Shown piece by piece: positions 7,201 through 16,393 of a DNA stretch of 64,000 nt (positions within the stretch are counted from its first letter, which is position 1; each line of letters starts with the position of its first letter). The translations under genes and the position numbers were made by a program. The DNA is from Jeotgalicoccus saudimassiliensis (GTDB lineage: Bacteria > Bacillota > Bacilli > Staphylococcales > Salinicoccaceae). The notes beneath the pieces are model-generated. The model did not search any database. It was not told the origin of the DNA and was given only the letters and a program-made list of their open reading frames with translations. The DNA lies in contig NZ_CCSE01000001.1 of the NCBI RefSeq assembly GCF_000756715.1, positions 1,203,501 through 1,267,500 of the forward strand. Direction: 5' to 3'.

Positions 7201-7917
7201 TTACTCCAGTTCTTCCGGATGCACGAAGCCTCTGTGGCTTTTCAGCGTCTCTTCGATGCCTTTTACCACTGTCTGAACGTCGTCCGGATTAAATAAATCC
7301 ATCTTGTCGATGTCGATAACATATACCGGAGAAATGTTCTTGCTGTTGTACTCTGCAATGAATTCATTCTCGTACAGATTGTATAAATCCTGATAGTATT
7401 TGTATAATCCCGGATTGCCTTCAATCTGCTCGAATTCTCTGCCGCGGCGTTTAATTCTTCTCATTACTTCCTCAAATGAACCGTGAACCATCACCATCAG
7501 ATCCGGTGATTTTTTGAACAGCACCTGCTGTTTATATAAATCGTTCAGTTCCTCCATCATGTTCTCATGAAGATCCAGGTAAGTTTCGTACTCCGCTTCA
7601 TCCATCGAACCGTTTTCGTACTGAAGTCTTGCAAAGATCATTGCATCTTCATAAATTGAACGGTCAAGCACCGAGTTCGGGTGTGCCATCGCTTTTTTAA
7701 TAGCCTTAAATCTGTGGTTCAGGAAGAATACCTGAAGGTGGAAGCTGTATCTGTCCGGCTCATCATAATATTTTGCCAAAAACGGGTTGCCGTCCACTTT
7801 TTCTTCGAGTAATTCTACATCAAAGTGTTTTGCAATGACTTTACCCCACTCTGTTTTACCTGCTCCGATTGTTCCTGCTAATGTAATCAATTTACCGTCA
7901 CCTTTTCTGTGGTTCAT
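7201..7917 (-). CDS. Deoxynucleoside kinase (deoxyadenosine/deoxyguanosine kinase family)
   Basis: 238 residues from the ATG at 7917; GGTGA 6 bases upstream supports this over the in-frame TTG and GTG at 7929 and 7926. P-loop GTIGAGKT at about 15-22, LDRSIYEDAMIFA (DRS motif with catalytic context) at about 92-104, and an arginine-rich lid RRIKRRGREFE at about 155-165. It phosphorylates salvaged deoxynucleosides. Firmicutes usually carry two such genes side by side; only one is present here, so which base it prefers is not clear. Confidence 0.85.
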   Translation of the reverse strand: MNHRKGDGKLITLAGTIGAGKTEWGKVIAKHFDVELLEEKVDGNPFLAKYYDEPDRYSFHLQVFFLNHRFKAIKKAMAHPNSVLDRSIYEDAMIFARLQYENGSMDEAEYETYLDLHENMMEELNDLYKQQVLFKKSPDLMVMVHGSFEEVMRRIKRRGREFEQIEGNPGLYKYYQDLYNLYENEFIAEYNSKNISPVYVIDIDKMDLFNPDDVQTVVKGIEETLKSHRGFVHPEELE

Positions 7918-8053
7918 TTTTTTCACCAAATTTATATTAATTTTCTTTTACTTATTTAAGTGATATATCTCTTTATGTATCAAAATTAAGCCTTTACTAT
8001 TCTAACAGAAAAAACACATAAAACTACCATCTAATTTTGGCAATTCTCGTACC

Positions 8054-8086
8054 TTGTCACTTTTTGCCCTTAAGATTATAAAAGTG
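8054..8086 (+). promoter_or_regulatory. Promoter of the C45 hydrolase gene with flanking inverted repeat
   Basis: -35 TTGTCA (8054-8059), 17-bp spacer, -10 TATAAA (8077-8082). CACTTTT (8058-8064) and AAAAGTG (8080-8086) form a 7-bp inverted repeat that brackets the promoter, a possible operator. The leader would be about 120 bases. Confidence 0.55.
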
Positions 8087-8208
8087 CCATTTATTTTCTA
8101 CTAAATAAGTAAAATTACTCTCCGATTATACATTACAGGCATTAAATTTCCAGCATGTAATACTTCATACTACACTGATATTAATCTGATGAAAGGAGCA
8201 GCAAAGAT

Positions 8209-9252
8209 ATGAAACCATACTACAGCGATGTGCTCCAGTTCAGAGGCAGTCATTATGACTTCGGTTATTTTCAGGGTAAAAAGCTCATACATTCACCGAT
8301 TTTACCGAATCGTGAAAAACAGTGGCGCCCGAGAGAAAAACGGCATTTCATTACTGATCCGGAAACATCGATGGCGATGCTAAAAAAGCTCGCTCCTCAA
8401 ATAGTTGATGAAATACGCGGACTCGCCGATGCACTGGAACTGAATATGACAGAAGCGTTTAAAAAATTCGGCGGCTATTACCTTGAGCTGACCTTGAGCG
8501 GCTGTTCTATATTTGCCGGCGATGATTTCTTTGTCAGAAATTACGACAGCCATCCACGGGGTTATGAAGGCCGTTATATATTTTATCAGCCGACAGACCG
8601 GGGCTACGCTCTGATGGGCCCGACGATGCAAATTACCGGCCGTATCGACGGCATGAATGAAAAAGGACTCGTTATCGGCTATAACTTTACCCATACGAAG
8701 AAATCAGCTGACGGTTTTATGTGCAGCATGATTGCGAGAATGGTACTTGAAACATGTGCGGACACTGACGAAGCTGTCGCCATGTTAAAAGAAATACCAC
8801 ACCGACATTCATTCAGCTATGTCGTGCAGGATAAACGGGGTATTCCATATGTAGTAGAAGCATCTCCAAGAAAAGTCATCGCAAGACAGTCAAATGTCTG
8901 TACGAACCATTTCCATCTACTGCATGAGGAAAACCGCTACAGACAGGAAGAAACGAGGATCAGGGAGCAGAATATCATTAGAAAACAGCAGCCCTCAGGC
9001 AGCGCATACGAAGCGTTTAAAATTATGAACAGCCTGGATGAAGGAATTGCATCAACTAAATATGAGGCATCCGCAGGCACATTGCACACATCGGTTTATC
9101 TGCCGAAAGAATTAAAAGCAATGTTTGTAATCGGTCTCGACAGAAAACCTGTTATTTTTGACTTTAATAAATGGCTGCAGGGAGAGAATATTAATATTAC
9201 GAAGATTAAAGGTGAACTGGACTCCGACAAACCGTTTGTTAATATGGAATAA
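8209..9252 (+). CDS. C45-family acyltransferase/hydrolase (Ntn-hydrolase fold)
   Basis: 347 residues of the penicillin-V-acylase / acyl-CoA:6-APA acyltransferase-like group. An N-terminal segment (FRGSHYDFGYFQGKKL) precedes LSGCS, where Cys99 would become the N-terminal nucleophile after self-cleavage. ARNYD-like RNYDSHP follows at about 109-115. Downstream GYNFTH and VVEASP are typical of the core fold. No signal peptide is seen. The family hydrolyses linear amides or transfers acyl groups; the substrate is unknown. SD AAAGGAG. Ends in a bidirectional terminator. Confidence 0.8.
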   Translation: MKPYYSDVLQFRGSHYDFGYFQGKKLIHSPILPNREKQWRPREKRHFITDPETSMAMLKKLAPQIVDEIRGLADALELNMTEAFKKFGGYYLELTLSGCSIFAGDDFFVRNYDSHPRGYEGRYIFYQPTDRGYALMGPTMQITGRIDGMNEKGLVIGYNFTHTKKSADGFMCSMIARMVLETCADTDEAVAMLKEIPHRHSFSYVVQDKRGIPYVVEASPRKVIARQSNVCTNHFHLLHEENRYRQEETRIREQNIIRKQQPSGSAYEAFKIMNSLDEGIASTKYEASAGTLHTSVYLPKELKAMFVIGLDRKPVIFDFNKWLQGENINITKIKGELDSDKPFVNME

Positions 9253-9343
9253 CTCAGACAAAATACGAGGATTCTGTGAATCTATCAGTTTAATATTTAC
9301 CGGTTTTTATCCTGCAAAAAAGTGTCTTTAAATCAAAAAAAAT

Positions 9344-9369
9344 AAGCCGCCTGTGAAAGGCGGCTTTTT
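9344..9369. terminator. Bidirectional terminator after the C45 hydrolase
   Basis: 8-bp GC-rich stem AAGCCGCC/GGCGGCTT with T5 on the plus strand and A-rich sequence upstream that serves the minus-strand gene. Confidence 0.88.
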
Positions 9370-9392
9370 ATATTTCAGTCCGAATCTGCCAA

Positions 9393-9650
9393 CTACACGA
9401 GCGGATTGATAACCTTCTCTTCCCAGACCGGCTTATTGGATTTTATAAATGAAATCAGTTCCTCTTCATCTTTAAAAATTGTCTTATCGCGATCGACGCT
9501 GTTGAAAGACGCGATAGTTAAACGGTAACCGAGAATCGGGCGTTTAGAAATAGTGTACTCATGTCGCTCGGTAGAAAAAACAATCTCATCATCCGTCGAT
9601 GATACGACAACCCAGTATCTCGAATTAATTAAATCTAAAATATTATTCAC
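9393..9650 (-). CDS. Small hypothetical protein
   Basis: 85 residues if the GTG at 9648-9650 is the start; SD GAGGGGG lies 6 bases before it. An upstream in-frame ATG (9674) would put the SD inside the gene. The protein is soluble, mixed alpha-beta, with RYWVVVSSTDDEIVFSTERHEY and a C-terminal acidic helix. No family recognised. Confidence 0.65.
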   Translation of the reverse strand: MNNILDLINSRYWVVVSSTDDEIVFSTERHEYTISKRPILGYRLTIASFNSVDRDKTIFKDEEELISFIKSNKPVWEEKVINPLV

Positions 9651-9799
9651 GTGGTTCCCCCTCTTTGGATACATTTATCATATCACCTTCCGGGAGATTA
9701 AAGTTGAGATTTCTAAAAAATTCACAATCAAAAAGATGTAGCTGAGGACTGGAATTTGGGAAAGAACTTTCAAATAGAAGAAGTTATTTAAAGAACAAT

Positions 9800-9829
9800 A
9801 AAAAAGCTCAATCCTTTTCAGGATTGAGC
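9800..9829 (-). terminator. Terminator of the Asn-Ser tRNA pair
   Basis: 10-bp perfect stem GCTCAATCCT/AGGATTGAGC with a 4-base loop and T6 on the minus strand. Confidence 0.9.
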
Positions 9830-9840
9830 AAATATATTAA

Positions 9841-9929
9841 CGGAGATGGAGAGATTTGAACTCTCGCGCCGCGCAATGCGACCTATGCCCTTAGCAGGGG
9901 CACCTCTTCAGCCACTTGAGTACATCCCC
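9841..9929 (-). tRNA. tRNA-Ser(GCU)
   Basis: 89 bases with long variable arm; anticodon loop CTGCTAA. No encoded CCA. Confidence 0.95.
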
Positions 9930-9932
9930 ATA

Positions 9933-10007
9933 TGGCTCCACAGGTAGGACTCGAACCTACGACCGATCGGTTAACAGCCGATAGCTCTACCACTGAGCTA
10001 CTGTGGA
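9933..10007 (-). tRNA. tRNA-Asn(GUU)
   Basis: Identical in sequence to 2986-3060, with encoded CCA; first gene of a two-tRNA unit. Confidence 0.95.
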
Positions 10008-10038
10008 ATAGTATGTATGTTTCAACCGAACATGATTC

Positions 10039-10067
10039 ATTATAGCAACGAATATTATTTAAAGCAA
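10039..10067 (-). promoter_or_regulatory. Promoter of the Asn-Ser tRNA pair
   Basis: Minus strand -35 TTGCTT (10062-10067), 17-bp spacer, perfect -10 TATAAT (10039-10044). Confidence 0.8.
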
Positions 10068-10140
10068 CCGTCTTTTTAATATTTGTTAAGTAAAATTTAC
10101 AACATTGATAAATAATTAATCTTTTCTGTGTATAAACCGG

Positions 10141-10734
10141 CTATACTTTATTGATTTGGTCGATTCCACGCATGTATTTTAAGTACGTTTCACGTGCTGC
10201 TTCGTTGATATACTGCATTTCCTGCTGCTGGTGTTCATACGAAAACTTCGCAGATTCATCCTTACGGTATGTTTTTTCTTTAGCCAGGTTGAATTTATAG
10301 TGCAGCTTCACTGCATTTAAATACTGATTGTTAAATGAACTGTATGAAATATCAATTTCCAGCTCTTCATTGTTCTCAAATTTAACTTTTGTATTCCCAT
10401 TATAATCATAATAACTGTCAATGTATCTTAAATTAAACCAGGAGTTCTCCATTACACGGTCTGAATGCGTGCAGAAATAAACATATGAACCGAATAAGTC
10501 CAAAATGATAGGATGCTTAGAACGTATACCCGATAAACTTCTAGTCAGATCTTTACGTGAAGCATAAGTCTGGAAGTGATACTTACAGTTGTGCTCTAAA
10601 ATCTTATTCGGAATAGAAAGACAAGATATCGGCTCTCCATATAATTCCCCTACAGTGCTTTCCGTATAGCGCCCATTGGTTTTTGCAATAATATACATCG
10701 TTTCATCATTAATAATATAATGCTGTCGGCTCAT
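10141..10734 (-). CDS. comK: Competence transcription factor ComK
   Basis: 197 residues, the length of ComK. The family core is clear: CKYHFQTYASRKDLTRSL (about 50-67), HPIILDLFGSYVYFCT (about 74-89), then ELEIDISYSSFNNQYLNA (about 124-141), matching Bacillus ISYNSFENQ. ComK activates late competence genes by binding paired AT boxes. SD GGGGGG directly before the ATG. The -10 TATAAT (10755-10760) has no good -35, consistent with activator dependence or autoregulation. The divergent neighbour is the IDEAL-domain gene. Confidence 0.88.
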   Translation of the reverse strand: MSRQHYIINDETMYIIAKTNGRYTESTVGELYGEPISCLSIPNKILEHNCKYHFQTYASRKDLTRSLSGIRSKHPIILDLFGSYVYFCTHSDRVMENSWFNLRYIDSYYDYNGNTKVKFENNEELEIDISYSSFNNQYLNAVKLHYKFNLAKEKTYRKDESAKFSYEHQQQEMQYINEAARETYLKYMRGIDQINKV

Positions 10735-10866
10735 ATTTTCCCCCCTGTTATTTTATTATAATCAATATAACACAGAATATTTAAAATGTTAACTATTATT
10801 TATAAATGTTATTTAATGTTTAATGTAAACGATTTAATGTTAATTGTCAGAATATACAAAAAGGGG

Positions 10867-10908
10867 ATTCTCATTATCATTGACCTAATTGAGAATGTGG
10901 TATATAAT
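10867..10908 (+). promoter_or_regulatory. Promoter of the IDEAL gene with possible Fur-type inverted repeat
   Basis: -35 TTGACC (10880-10885), 17-bp spacer, -10 TATAAT (10903-10908). ATTCTCA (10867-10873) and TGAGAAT (10890-10896) form a perfect 7-bp inverted repeat around the -35, with ATTATCA (10873-10879) between. These are the same half-sites as at the two stronger Fur boxes in the window. Confidence 0.6.
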
Positions 10909-10945
10909 TCTTGTAAAGATAGATTTTTGAGAGGGGTAATACATT

Positions 10946-11143
10946 ATGGGCAGACCAGTTTATCCTGCAAATCAATTAAGAGGCTTCATCAACACAATTA
11001 ATGACCTGTCAGCAGATCTTGTTTTGCAAGAATCAATGAACCATTTTAATGTAAAATACTATAACCAAAAAATAGAAGAATCACTCATCGAAAAAGATGA
11101 AGAGAAATTCATGAAGTACACTAATTTACTAAAAGAACTGTAA
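10946..11143 (+). CDS. Small IDEAL-domain protein
   Basis: 65 residues. The C-terminal segment from about 35 (YYNQKIEESLIEKDEEKF then MKYTNLLKEL) matches the IDEAL domain found in short Firmicutes proteins and at the end of ComK-like and UPF0302 proteins. No enzymatic residues; likely a helical protein-interaction module. SD GAGGGG 9 bases upstream of ATG. Own consensus promoter and terminator, so an independent unit. Placement next to comK is suggestive but function is unknown. Confidence 0.75.
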   Translation: MGRPVYPANQLRGFINTINDLSADLVLQESMNHFNVKYYNQKIEESLIEKDEEKFMKYTNLLKEL

Positions 11144-11161
11144 TAGATGTACATATAGATT

Positions 11162-11189
11162 GCCCGGCCCTATTCAGGCCGGGCGTTTT
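11162..11189 (+). terminator. Terminator of the IDEAL gene
   Basis: 8-bp stem GCCCGGCC/GGCCGGGC followed by GTTTTTG. Confidence 0.88.
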
Positions 11190-11216
11190 TGTGTTCGAAT
11201 TTACTTATATTGGCGA

Positions 11217-11750
11217 CCGGTGCACCTCGTCAATCCTGCGAAGTACACCAGACAACGCCGGTGCACCTCGTCAATCACACGAAGTACACCAAAAAACACC
11301 GGTGCACCTCGTCGATTCCGCGAAGTACACCAAACAACGCCGGTGCACCTCGTCGATTCCGCGAAGTACACCAAACAACACCGGTGCACCTCGTCAATTC
11401 CACGAAGTACACCAGACAATCCCGGTGCACCTCGTTAATCACACGAAGTACACCAAACAACACCGGTGCACCTCGTCAATCCTGCGAAGTACACCAAACA
11501 ACGCCGGTGCACCTCGTCAATTCCACGAAGTACACCAGACAATCCCGGTGCACCTCGTTAATCACACGAAGTACACCAAACAACACCGGTGCACCTCGTC
11601 AATCCTGCGAAGTACACCAGACAACGCCGGTGCACCTCGTCAATCCTGCGAAGTACACCAAACAACGCCGGTGCACCTCGTCAATCACACGAAGTACACC
11701 AAACAACGCCGGTGCACCTCGTCAATCCTGCGAAGTACACCAGACAACAC
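11217..11750. repeat. 41-bp tandem array 1, 13 copies, GTGCACC type
   Basis: Thirteen units start every 41 bases (TGCACC at 11221, 11262, 11303 and so on to 11713). Each unit folds as an imperfect hairpin: positions 1-11 GGTGCACCTCG pair with 21-31 CGAAGTACACC except for two C-A mismatches, with a variable 9-base loop. Three consecutive units (5-7) recur as units 8-10, a 123-bp higher-order duplication. Because 41 is not a multiple of 3 and stop-free frames occur on both strands, the apparent reading frames here are by-products. Lies between the convergent IDEAL and lplJ genes, each with its own terminator. Confidence 0.95.
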
Positions 11751-11764
11751 ACTCATTCCAAAAA

Positions 11765-11795
11765 AACAAAAAAACCGGCACTTCAAAGCACCGGT
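11765..11795 (-). terminator. Terminator of lplJ
   Basis: 8-pair stem with two wobbles (ACCGGTGC/GTGCCGGT, 6-base loop) followed by T7 on the minus strand. Confidence 0.8.
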
Positions 11796-11809
11796 CCAAA
11801 AAAATCCAA

Positions 11810-12802
11810 TTATGAAATTAAATCTAAAAATTCTTCTCTCGTAATTCGTCCTAAATAGTGGCTGATATCCACGTCTTTGATTGCTTCTGCAATCGCGTCA
11901 CGGTTGTGTTCCACTCCGATAAGCAGATTCTCAACGTCCACTACTTCACCGACTCCAAAGAAGTCTCCGAAAATTTTCGCGTGTTCAATGCGTCCCCCGC
12001 GTACTTCCAGTCTCACGTCCAGCAGTCCTGCCGGGTATTTGTGCGAGTTGTCGTAGTTGTATTTAGGATTTCTGCCGTAGTTCCATTCCCACGTCTGGTA
12101 TTTTTCTTCAGACAGCTGGTTGATTTTCGCCCAGTCATCGCCTGTCAGTTTGTATTCTTCAACGTTTTCCAGCCCGCCGAATATTTTATCCAGTATTCTC
12201 TCTTTAAATTCCTCGATATCAATTTTCTCATCCAGGTAGTCGTTAATGTTTCCGACCCGTGCACTTACAGATTTAACACCTTTTGACTGGATTTTCTTCG
12301 GGTTTACTTTCAGCGCGTTCTGTACTTCGGAAATATCGCTCTCAAGCATTAAAGTACCATGCGAGAACATACGTCCCTTTTGTGTGAACATTGCATTCCC
12401 CGACACTTTTTTGCCGCCTTCGATTTCGATGTCGTTTCGTCCGGACAGTTCAGCATCAACACCCATTTCTTTCAATGCTTCAACGATCGGCTGCGTGAAT
12501 TTTTTAAAGTTGTGGAAGCTGTCTCCATCGTCTTCGGTAATGAAGCTGAAGTTCAGGTTACCTTCATCGTGGTATACCGCTCCCCCGCCTGATACACGTC
12601 GCACAACTTTAATGCCGTGTTCTTTAATGTACGGCTCGTTAATTTCTTCAATCGTATTCTGGTTTTTACCGATAATGATTGACGGCTGGTTTACATAGAA
12701 CAGAAAGTAAGAGTCGTCCGTCGGGATTTCTCTTAATATATATTCTTCCATCGCCAGATTAATCATCGGATCTTTGATGTCATTGTTTGAAATAAACTTC
12801 AT
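11810..12802 (-). CDS. lplJ: Lipoate-protein ligase
   Basis: 330 residues from the ATG at 12800-12802, chosen because AGGGGG lies 8 bases before it; an upstream in-frame ATG would contain this SD. Catalytic-domain motifs of the LplA/LplJ family: RRVSGGGAVYHDEGNLNFS (about 70-88) and the lysine motif KKVSGNA (about 131-137), then a C-terminal accessory domain from about 250. It attaches scavenged lipoate to dehydrogenase subunits through lipoyl-AMP. Monocistronic. Confidence 0.93.
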   Translation of the reverse strand: MKFISNNDIKDPMINLAMEEYILREIPTDDSYFLFYVNQPSIIIGKNQNTIEEINEPYIKEHGIKVVRRVSGGGAVYHDEGNLNFSFITEDDGDSFHNFKKFTQPIVEALKEMGVDAELSGRNDIEIEGGKKVSGNAMFTQKGRMFSHGTLMLESDISEVQNALKVNPKKIQSKGVKSVSARVGNINDYLDEKIDIEEFKERILDKIFGGLENVEEYKLTGDDWAKINQLSEEKYQTWEWNYGRNPKYNYDNSHKYPAGLLDVRLEVRGGRIEHAKIFGDFFGVGEVVDVENLLIGVEHNRDAIAEAIKDVDISHYLGRITREEFLDLIS

Positions 12803-12873
12803 TGATTTTTCCCCCTGGTACATAATAAAAGACCTGTCTCAATTATAATAGAAACAGGTCTTAAAATCATATT

Positions 12874-14247
12874 TTACTTATTTAAAATTTTCTCTGCAGT
12901 ATTTTTCGCAGTCTGTACACAGTCAGGCAGCCCGACTGCATAGTGTGACGCACCGATTAAATGCAGTCCCGGATAGTTTTTTTCAACGTATGCCTGAATT
13001 TCATCGATGATATATTTATGTCCGACAAAATAGTTAGGCATGGCATTCATCATACGCGTAACGATTGTGAATTCAGGTTCACCGTCGAGTTCCATAATCT
13101 TATCAAGGTCCTCGCGTGCGAGACGGACGATATCTTCATCCGACTTTTCCTGCACGATAAAGTCCCCGGGACGGCCCACGTATGCGCGGAGAAGCGCCTT
13201 GCCTTCCGGTGTCGAGTGTTCCCATTTCTTGTTCGTCCACGTACATGCCGTAATCGATGTATCCATGTTACGGCTGATAACAAATCCTGTACCTTCAATC
13301 GTATTTTTCACCTGTTCGGCATCAAATGCCATCACAACTGTCGCAACACTCGTTGCTTCCATATGTTTGAAGTACTCAAATTCTTTATCTTTAAACCAGC
13401 GTTTGTACTGGAAATGAGGCGTCGTTACGATTACTTCATCATAATGATGCGTACCCCCGTCTGCCGTCAGCAGATAGCCGTCTTCAGTTTTTTCGATTGC
13501 AGTAACATCGAAATTAAAGTGAATCTGTCCGCCGCGTTTTTCGTTCTCACTGACCAGACGGTCGATAAACGACTGCAGTCCGCCTTTGAACTGCAAAAAC
13601 GCACCGGTTTTAGTTTTCTGTGCTTTCGGCTGATTTTTTTTAGAAGCCATCAGCCCTTTCATCAGACTGCCATACTCCTGTTCCGTCTCTTTGAAGTTCG
13701 GATACGTCGACATTAAGCTCAGCTTGTCAATATCAGTACCGTATACACCTGCTAAAAGCGGTTCAATCATATGCTCCAGCAAATCGTTGCCGAAACGCGC
13801 ACGGAAAAATTCACCGACTGAAATATCTTTATACAACGGCATGGCAGGCTTGATAAAATCAAATCCCGCACGCAGTTTTCCTGTCCATGACACTAAATCA
13901 GTCGTTAAGAGCGGAGACAGCTCCATAGGTACACCGAGCATCGTGCCTTTAGGCACCGGTGACAGCTTATTTTTTGCATAGATATACGCCTGTCCCGTCT
14001 GGTTGCGGACCAGTGTATCACCAAGCCCCACTTCGTGAGCGAGCTCTGTCATGATTTCCTTACGCGCTAAATAAGACTCGGGTCCGAGCTCGATCGTATA
14101 ACCGTCCCGGATATGAGTATTGACCTTGCCTCCGGCACGGTCCGACGCTTCGTATAAATCAACCGTCAGGTCAGCACCGTCTTTAAGAAGATAATGCATC
14201 GCCGATAATCCTGTTATTCCTGCACCTACTATCGCTACTCTCTTCAC
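12874..14247 (-). CDS. cgoX: Coproporphyrinogen III oxidase (HemY/CgoX type)
   Basis: 457 residues. The FAD dinucleotide motif VGAGITGLSAMHYLL is at about 6-20, followed by the YEASDRAGGK motif at about 32-41 and GPESYLARK; the C-terminal GLPDCVQTA closes the FAD site. In Firmicutes this enzyme oxidises coproporphyrinogen III to coproporphyrin III in the coproporphyrin-dependent haem route. Third gene of hemE-cpfC-cgoX, 18 bases behind cpfC. Confidence 0.93.
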   Translation of the reverse strand: MKRVAIVGAGITGLSAMHYLLKDGADLTVDLYEASDRAGGKVNTHIRDGYTIELGPESYLARKEIMTELAHEVGLGDTLVRNQTGQAYIYAKNKLSPVPKGTMLGVPMELSPLLTTDLVSWTGKLRAGFDFIKPAMPLYKDISVGEFFRARFGNDLLEHMIEPLLAGVYGTDIDKLSLMSTYPNFKETEQEYGSLMKGLMASKKNQPKAQKTKTGAFLQFKGGLQSFIDRLVSENEKRGGQIHFNFDVTAIEKTEDGYLLTADGGTHHYDEVIVTTPHFQYKRWFKDKEFEYFKHMEATSVATVVMAFDAEQVKNTIEGTGFVISRNMDTSITACTWTNKKWEHSTPEGKALLRAYVGRPGDFIVQEKSDEDIVRLAREDLDKIMELDGEPEFTIVTRMMNAMPNYFVGHKYIIDEIQAYVEKNYPGLHLIGASHYAVGLPDCVQTAKNTAEKILNK

Positions 14248-14265
14248 TCTTAAACGCCTCGCTTA

Positions 14266-15183
14266 TTACAGTTTAATTAATTCGTTAACCATTGCCTGAA
14301 TGAAACGTGAATCCGTGTTCGGCATTGCCGGTCTGTGGTATACAGCACCGATTTCATCCGTTACAACTTTACACTCGTAGTCGTTATCGTATAGCACTTC
14401 AAGGTGCTCACACACGAATCCAAGCGGAATATATACGAAGTGCTTAAAGCCGTGTTCGTTATATAAGTCGCGTGTTAAATCCTGCACGTCCGGTCCAAGC
14501 CATGGATCCGGCGTATTTCCTTCAGACTGCCAGCCGACAAAGTAGTTCCCTTTATCAAAACGGGCTTTAATTAAGTCTTTAGTCGCTTCAAGCTGATCCG
14601 GGTACGGATCGTTGTGCTCTTTAATCTTTTCAGGAAGACTGTGTGCACTTACGATAATCGCAGTCTGGTCTGCTTCATCAGCAGGAATGTCTTTTTCTAA
14701 AGTCGTTTCAAGTGCATCAACCCAAAAGTCGATAAACGGCTTCTGTTCAAAGAATGAGTCTACGGATTTAACTGTAATACCGTATTTTTCAGCTTCTTCC
14801 ACTGCACGTTTGTTATATGACCCGACAGAAAACTCCGAGAAGTGCGGTGCAAGTACTATACTGTAAATTTCTTTAATGCCCGCTTCACTGATTGCTTTCA
14901 CAGAATCTTCGATGAACGGGTGGATATGCTTCAGGCCGATAAACAGCTCGAACTCATCTTCACTTTGTTCATTTAAAGCGTCAATAAGCGCCTCTGCCTG
15001 ACGTTCCGTCGTATCTGCAAGCGGTGAAATACCGCCGATTGCTTCGTAACGGTCTTTTAAATCCTGTAATGCTTCTTCACTCGGCTTTCTGCCGTGTCTG
15101 ATATGTGTGTAGTATGGTTCTATATCCGATTCTTTGTACGGCGTACCGTAAGCCATTACTAATAATGCTTTTTTCTCAGCCAT
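14266..15183 (-). CDS. cpfC: Coproporphyrin ferrochelatase
   Basis: 305 residues from the ATG at 15181-15183 ([19 protein letters not shown]); an upstream GTG at 15195 is possible but would leave only 2 bases after AAAGGA. Family landmarks: [15 protein letters not shown] with the metal-side histidine, [22 protein letters not shown], and [14 protein letters not shown] with the catalytic Glu. It inserts Fe2+ into coproporphyrin III. 8 bases separate it from hemE. Confidence 0.92.
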   Translation of the reverse strand: MAEKKALLVMAYGTPYKESDIEPYYTHIRHGRKPSEEALQDLKDRYEAIGGISPLADTTERQAEALIDALNEQSEDEFELFIGLKHIHPFIEDSVKAISEAGIKEIYSIVLAPHFSEFSVGSYNKRAVEEAEKYGITVKSVDSFFEQKPFIDFWVDALETTLEKDIPADEADQTAIIVSAHSLPEKIKEHNDPYPDQLEATKDLIKARFDKGNYFVGWQSEGNTPDPWLGPDVQDLTRDLYNEHGFKHFVYIPLGFVCEHLEVLYDNDYECKVVTDEIGAVYHRPAMPNTDSRFIQAMVNELIKL

Positions 15184-15191
15184 CTTTAAAA

Positions 15192-16217
15192 TCACAATCC
15201 TTTACTGTGTGTGTGTACTAATTCTGTCAGTCGTTTTAAGACATCCGGATCTACTTCAGGGAAGACGCCGTGTCCAAGGTTAAAGATGTGACCTGTACGG
15301 TTTCCTTCTTCAACAATTTTCTTCGCGCGCTCTTCGATTACTGACCAGTCCGATAATAACAATGCCGGGTCAAGGTTACCCTGCAATGCTTTCGTAATTC
15401 CAAGTTCACGTGCCTGTGTAATCGACATTCTCCAGTCGAGTCCAAGTACGTCACTGCCAAGCTTGTCCCACTCTGCTGCCAGGTGGCTTGCTCCGATACC
15501 GAAAACGATAACCGGTACGTTCTGTGCTTTTACAGCGTTAATAATTTTCTTCATGCCGGGTGCAAGGTAGAAGTTGTAGTCCGCCTCGTTAAGCGCACCG
15601 CCCCATGAGTCAAAGATCTGAATAACGCTTGCACCTGCTTTAATTTGTGCAGTCAGGTAAGCAATACTCGTTTCAACAAGCTTGTCCATTAATTTAAACC
15701 ACAGTTTCGGGTTCGAATACATCATCGTTTTCGTACGGTGATAATTTTTAGACGGTCCGCCTTCGATCATGTAACTCGCCACAGTAAATGGCGCACCGCA
15801 GAATCCGATCAGCGGTACATTTAATTTTTCCTGAGTTAAAATCTGGATCGCTTTGTAAACATAATCAAGATCTTTAAACGGATCAAGCTCTCCAAGTTTT
15901 TCCACATCTTGCTCGGTACGGACAGGGTTATGTATTACCGGCCCTACTCCAGCCTTGATTTCGACATCGATACCGATTGGTGCAAGCGGTGTGATTATAT
16001 CTTTATATAGCACTGCCGCATCGACATTATAGTTGTCTACAGGTGTAGCCGTGAGATAAGCAGTCAGTTCAGGTTGTTTTGTAATTTCAATTAAAGAATA
16101 CTTTTCTTTAACTTTGTTATATTCCGGCTGCGAACGCCCAACCTGTCTCATAAACCAAACTGGTGTATGTTCTGTCTTTTCTCCGCGTGCTGCTCGAATG
16201 AGTGTATCATTAAACAC
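15192..16217 (-). CDS. hemE: Uroporphyrinogen decarboxylase
   Basis: 341 residues. The N-terminal signature [15 protein letters not shown] (about 19-33, arginines that bind the acetate side chains) and [16 protein letters not shown] (about 138-153) are intact, as is FDSWGG. It removes four carboxyl groups from uroporphyrinogen III to give coproporphyrinogen III. First gene of the haem operon, divergent from traP. SD GGGGGT just before the ATG. Confidence 0.95.
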   Translation of the reverse strand: MFNDTLIRAARGEKTEHTPVWFMRQVGRSQPEYNKVKEKYSLIEITKQPELTAYLTATPVDNYNVDAAVLYKDIITPLAPIGIDVEIKAGVGPVIHNPVRTEQDVEKLGELDPFKDLDYVYKAIQILTQEKLNVPLIGFCGAPFTVASYMIEGGPSKNYHRTKTMMYSNPKLWFKLMDKLVETSIAYLTAQIKAGASVIQIFDSWGGALNEADYNFYLAPGMKKIINAVKAQNVPVIVFGIGASHLAAEWDKLGSDVLGLDWRMSITQARELGITKALQGNLDPALLLSDWSVIEERAKKIVEEGNRTGHIFNLGHGVFPEVDPDVLKRLTELVHTHSKGL

Positions 16218-16330
16218 AGTGGTACCCCCTAATATTTATATGTTCATACAGTTACACATTTTAACACATTCTTTAGAACAATTATTAATTACGGGCAAGT
16301 TGTCAAAAAATCGTTCTATTTGAGATTTGT

Positions 16331-16359
16331 TTAACATTGCATTATTTCAGGTATATACT
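16331..16359 (+). promoter_or_regulatory. Promoter of traP
   Basis: -35 TTAACA (16331-16336), 17-bp spacer, -10 TATACT (16354-16359), about 28 bases before the GTG start. Confidence 0.65.
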
Positions 16360-16393
16360 GGTTAACATAACTAAAAACAAGAGGTGAAGCACA

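Noticed and set aside
11217..11750. Integron-type attC array
   Set aside because: No integrase and no gene cassettes between the units; spacing is constant at 41 bp.
11160..11844. Overlapping long reading frames in several frames across array 1, with protein-level repeats
   Set aside because: The 41-bp period shifts frame each unit and stop-free frames appear on both strands; no SD or start fits. They are by-products of the repeat.
12961..13716. 251-codon plus-strand frame inside cgoX
   Set aside because: Antisense shadow of a conserved enzyme.
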